Of a stretch of DNA of 7,179 nucleotides, positions 5,588-7,179 are shown in pieces. Source of the stretch: an uncultured Fimbriimonadales bacterium (GTDB lineage: Bacteria; Armatimonadota; Fimbriimonadia; Fimbriimonadales; GBS-DC). The position numbers and the translations under genes were made by a program. The number at the start of each line of letters is the position of its first letter. Position 1 is the first letter of the stretch. Location of the stretch: contig CALGZO010000075.1 in NCBI GenBank assembly GCA_937934465.1, positions 1-7,179 on the forward strand, read 5' to 3'. Under the pieces are notes generated by a model. The model saw only the letters and a list, made by a program, of their open reading frames with translations. It did no database searches and was not told where the DNA came from.

Positions 5588-7179
5588 ATGCCTGCAAAGA
5601 TGCTGAAGTTCGAAGAAGAGGCTCGACGCGCCCTCGAGCGCGGTGTGAACAAGGTCGCCAACGCGGTAAAGGTGACCCTCGGTCCGAAAGGGCGCAATGT
5701 GGTGCTGGATCGCAAGTGGGGCGCGCCCATCATCACCAAAGACGGCGTGACCGTCGCCAAAGAGATTGAGCTCTCCGACCCGTGGGAGAATATGGGCGCG
5801 CAGCTGTGCCGTGAGGTCGCGTCCAAGACCAACGATGTGGCGGGCGACGGCACGACCACAGCCACTGTGCTGGCGCAAGCGCTGGTGAACGAGGGTATGC
5901 GCTATGTGGCGGCAGGCGGCAACCCGATTGCACTCAAGCGCGGCATCGAAAAAGCCGTCGCCAAAGCCGTCGAGACCATCAAGGAACACGCCATCCCCGT
6001 GACCGAGCGCGAACAGATTGAGTATGTCGCCACCATCGCGGGCAACGACCCCGAAATCGGCAAGATGATTGCTGAAGCGATGGACAAAGTCGGCAAGGAC
6101 GGCGTGATTACCATCGAGGAGTCCAAAGGCACGCAGACCACCCTCGAAATCGTGGAGGGCATGCAGTTCGATCGGGGCTACATCTCGCCCTACTTCATCA
6201 CCGACCCCGAGCGCATGGAGGCGGTGTTGGAGGACGCGCTTATCCTAATCCACGAGAAGAAGATTAGCTCAGCGCAAGACCTGCTGCCCGTGCTGGAGCG
6301 TGTGGCGCAAGCGCGACGCCCGCTGCTGATTATCGCCGAGGATGTGGACGGCGACGCGCTGGCGACGCTGGTGGTGAACAAGCTGCGCGGCGTGCTGCAG
6401 GTCGCTGCCGTGAAAGCTCCCGGCTTCGGCGAGCGACGCAAAGCGATGCTTGAGGATATCGCCATCCTGACTAACGGGCGGTTCATCTCCGAAGACTTGG
6501 GCATCAAGCTGGAGAATGTAACGCTCGATATGCTCGGTCAGGCGAAGAAGGTCGTTATCGCCAAAGAGGAGACCACGATTATCGAGGGCGCAGGCTCGCA
6601 GGAAGCCGTGATGGGGCGCATCAATCAAATCAAACGCCTCATCGAGACCACTGAGAGCAGCTACGACCGCGAGAAGCTGCAGGAGCGTCTGGCGAAGTTG
6701 TCGGGCGGCGTGGCGGTGCTGAAAATCGGCGCGGCGACCGAGACCGAGCTGAAGGAGAAGAAGCACCGCTTCGAGGACGCGCTGTCCGCCACACGCGCGG
6801 CGGTAGAGGAAGGCATCGTGCCCGGCGGCGGCAAAATCTTCCTGCTGGCGCAAGACGCGCTGAACGGCATCGGCGACACCGACGACGAGCGCACAGGCGT
6901 CAATATCCTGCGCCGGGCGTTGGAAGAGCCGCTGCGCCAGATTGCCGAGAACGCCGGGCTGGAAGGCTCCGTGATTGTCGAGAAGGTCAAGTCGCTCGGC
7001 AAGCATGAGGGTCTCGACGCGCGCACAGGCGAATTTGTAGACCTGGTGAAGTCGGGTATCATCGACCCTGCCAAGGTCAGCCGTGCCGCGCTGGAGAACG
7101 CCGCTTCAATCGCTGGGCTGGTGCTGACCACTGAAGCGATGGTCGCGGAGAAACCCGAAAAGAAAGCGGAGCCGACGCC
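5588..7179 (+). CDS. groEL: Chaperonin GroEL (Hsp60), 3' end beyond the window
   Basis: GroEL is the 14-subunit ATP-driven folding chamber that works with GroES. The frame is open from ATG 5588 to the window edge, giving 530 complete residues, so only about 10-20 C-terminal residues (normally a Gly/Met-rich tail) should be missing. Equatorial ATP-site residues are intact: TLGPKGRN (30-37), Asp52, GDGTTTAT with Asp87 (86-93), and Asp397 in FEDALSATRAA (equivalent of E. coli Asp398). The chaperonin signature AAVEEGIVPGGG spans 404-415. The apical substrate/GroES-binding surface keeps Tyr198, Tyr202 and Phe203. After the signature the sequence reads KIFLLAQDAL, where many homologues have a VALIRA-like stretch, a mild divergence. 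The visible end is Lys/Glu/Pro-rich (about 521-530). It is co-transcribed with groES under CIRCE/HrcA control. This is the main group I chaperonin; whether the genome has others is not visible. Confidence 0.98.
   Translation, partial: MPAKMLKFEEEARRALERGVNKVANAVKVTLGPKGRNVVLDRKWGAPIITKDGVTVAKEIELSDPWENMGAQLCREVASKTNDVAGDGTTTATVLAQALVNEGMRYVAAGGNPIALKRGIEKAVAKAVETIKEHAIPVTEREQIEYVATIAGNDPEIGKMIAEAMDKVGKDGVITIEESKGTQTTLEIVEGMQFDRGYISPYFITDPERMEAVLEDALILIHEKKISSAQDLLPVLERVAQARRPLLIIAEDVDGDALATLVVNKLRGVLQVAAVKAPGFGERRKAMLEDIAILTNGRFISEDLGIKLENVTLDMLGQAKKVVIAKEETTIIEGAGSQEAVMGRINQIKRLIETTESSYDREKLQERLAKLSGGVAVLKIGAATETELKEKKHRFEDALSATRAAVEEGIVPGGGKIFLLAQDALNGIGDTDDERTGVNILRRALEEPLRQIAENAGLEGSVIVEKVKSLGKHEGLDARTGEFVDLVKSGIIDPAKVSRAALENAASIAGLVLTTEAMVAEKPEKKAEPT

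Overview
The window comes from a GC-rich bacterial chromosome. All genes are on the + strand and tightly packed. There are six genes, the last cut by the window edge, and no mobile element, CRISPR array or RNA gene was recognised. A Kdo transferase (waaA) points to a diderm with Kdo-type lipopolysaccharide. The groESL operon under a CIRCE operator points to HrcA-type heat-shock control, which excludes lineages relying only on sigma-32. A lesser-studied diderm phylum such as Armatimonadota would fit, but the lineage is a guess and not shown by the sequence.

Layout: (1) 1-2003 is an envelope operon, with a DUF374-family lysophospholipid/lipid A-type acyltransferase overlapping waaA by an ATGA junction. 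Its promoter sits so close to the first GTG codon that the mRNA may be leaderless. (2) 2004-2904 is a monocistronic slipin (SPFH/stomatin-like membrane protein) with its own promoter. (3) 2905-5170 is a soluble GAF-PAS histidine kinase overlapping dut (dUTPase) by another ATGA junction. It is transcribed from an extended -10 promoter overlaid by a perfect 9-8-9 inverted repeat. (4) 5171-7179 is groES-groEL behind a TTGACA promoter and a CIRCE element whose symmetry extends beyond the usual 9-bp arms. GroEL lacks only its extreme C-terminus.

The genes are conserved housekeeping or envelope/stress functions, and no clearly new multi-gene system is visible. The most interesting signals are regulatory: the unassigned operator-like palindrome and ATAGC half-site cluster at the kinase-dut promoter, the kinase-dUTPase translational coupling without a neighbouring response regulator, the apparent leaderless start of the envelope operon, and a Glu-to-Gln change in a normally conserved WaaA nucleotide-binding motif. 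No convincing intrinsic terminator was seen in any intergenic gap, so some read-through between units is possible. No gap exceeds about 110 bases.
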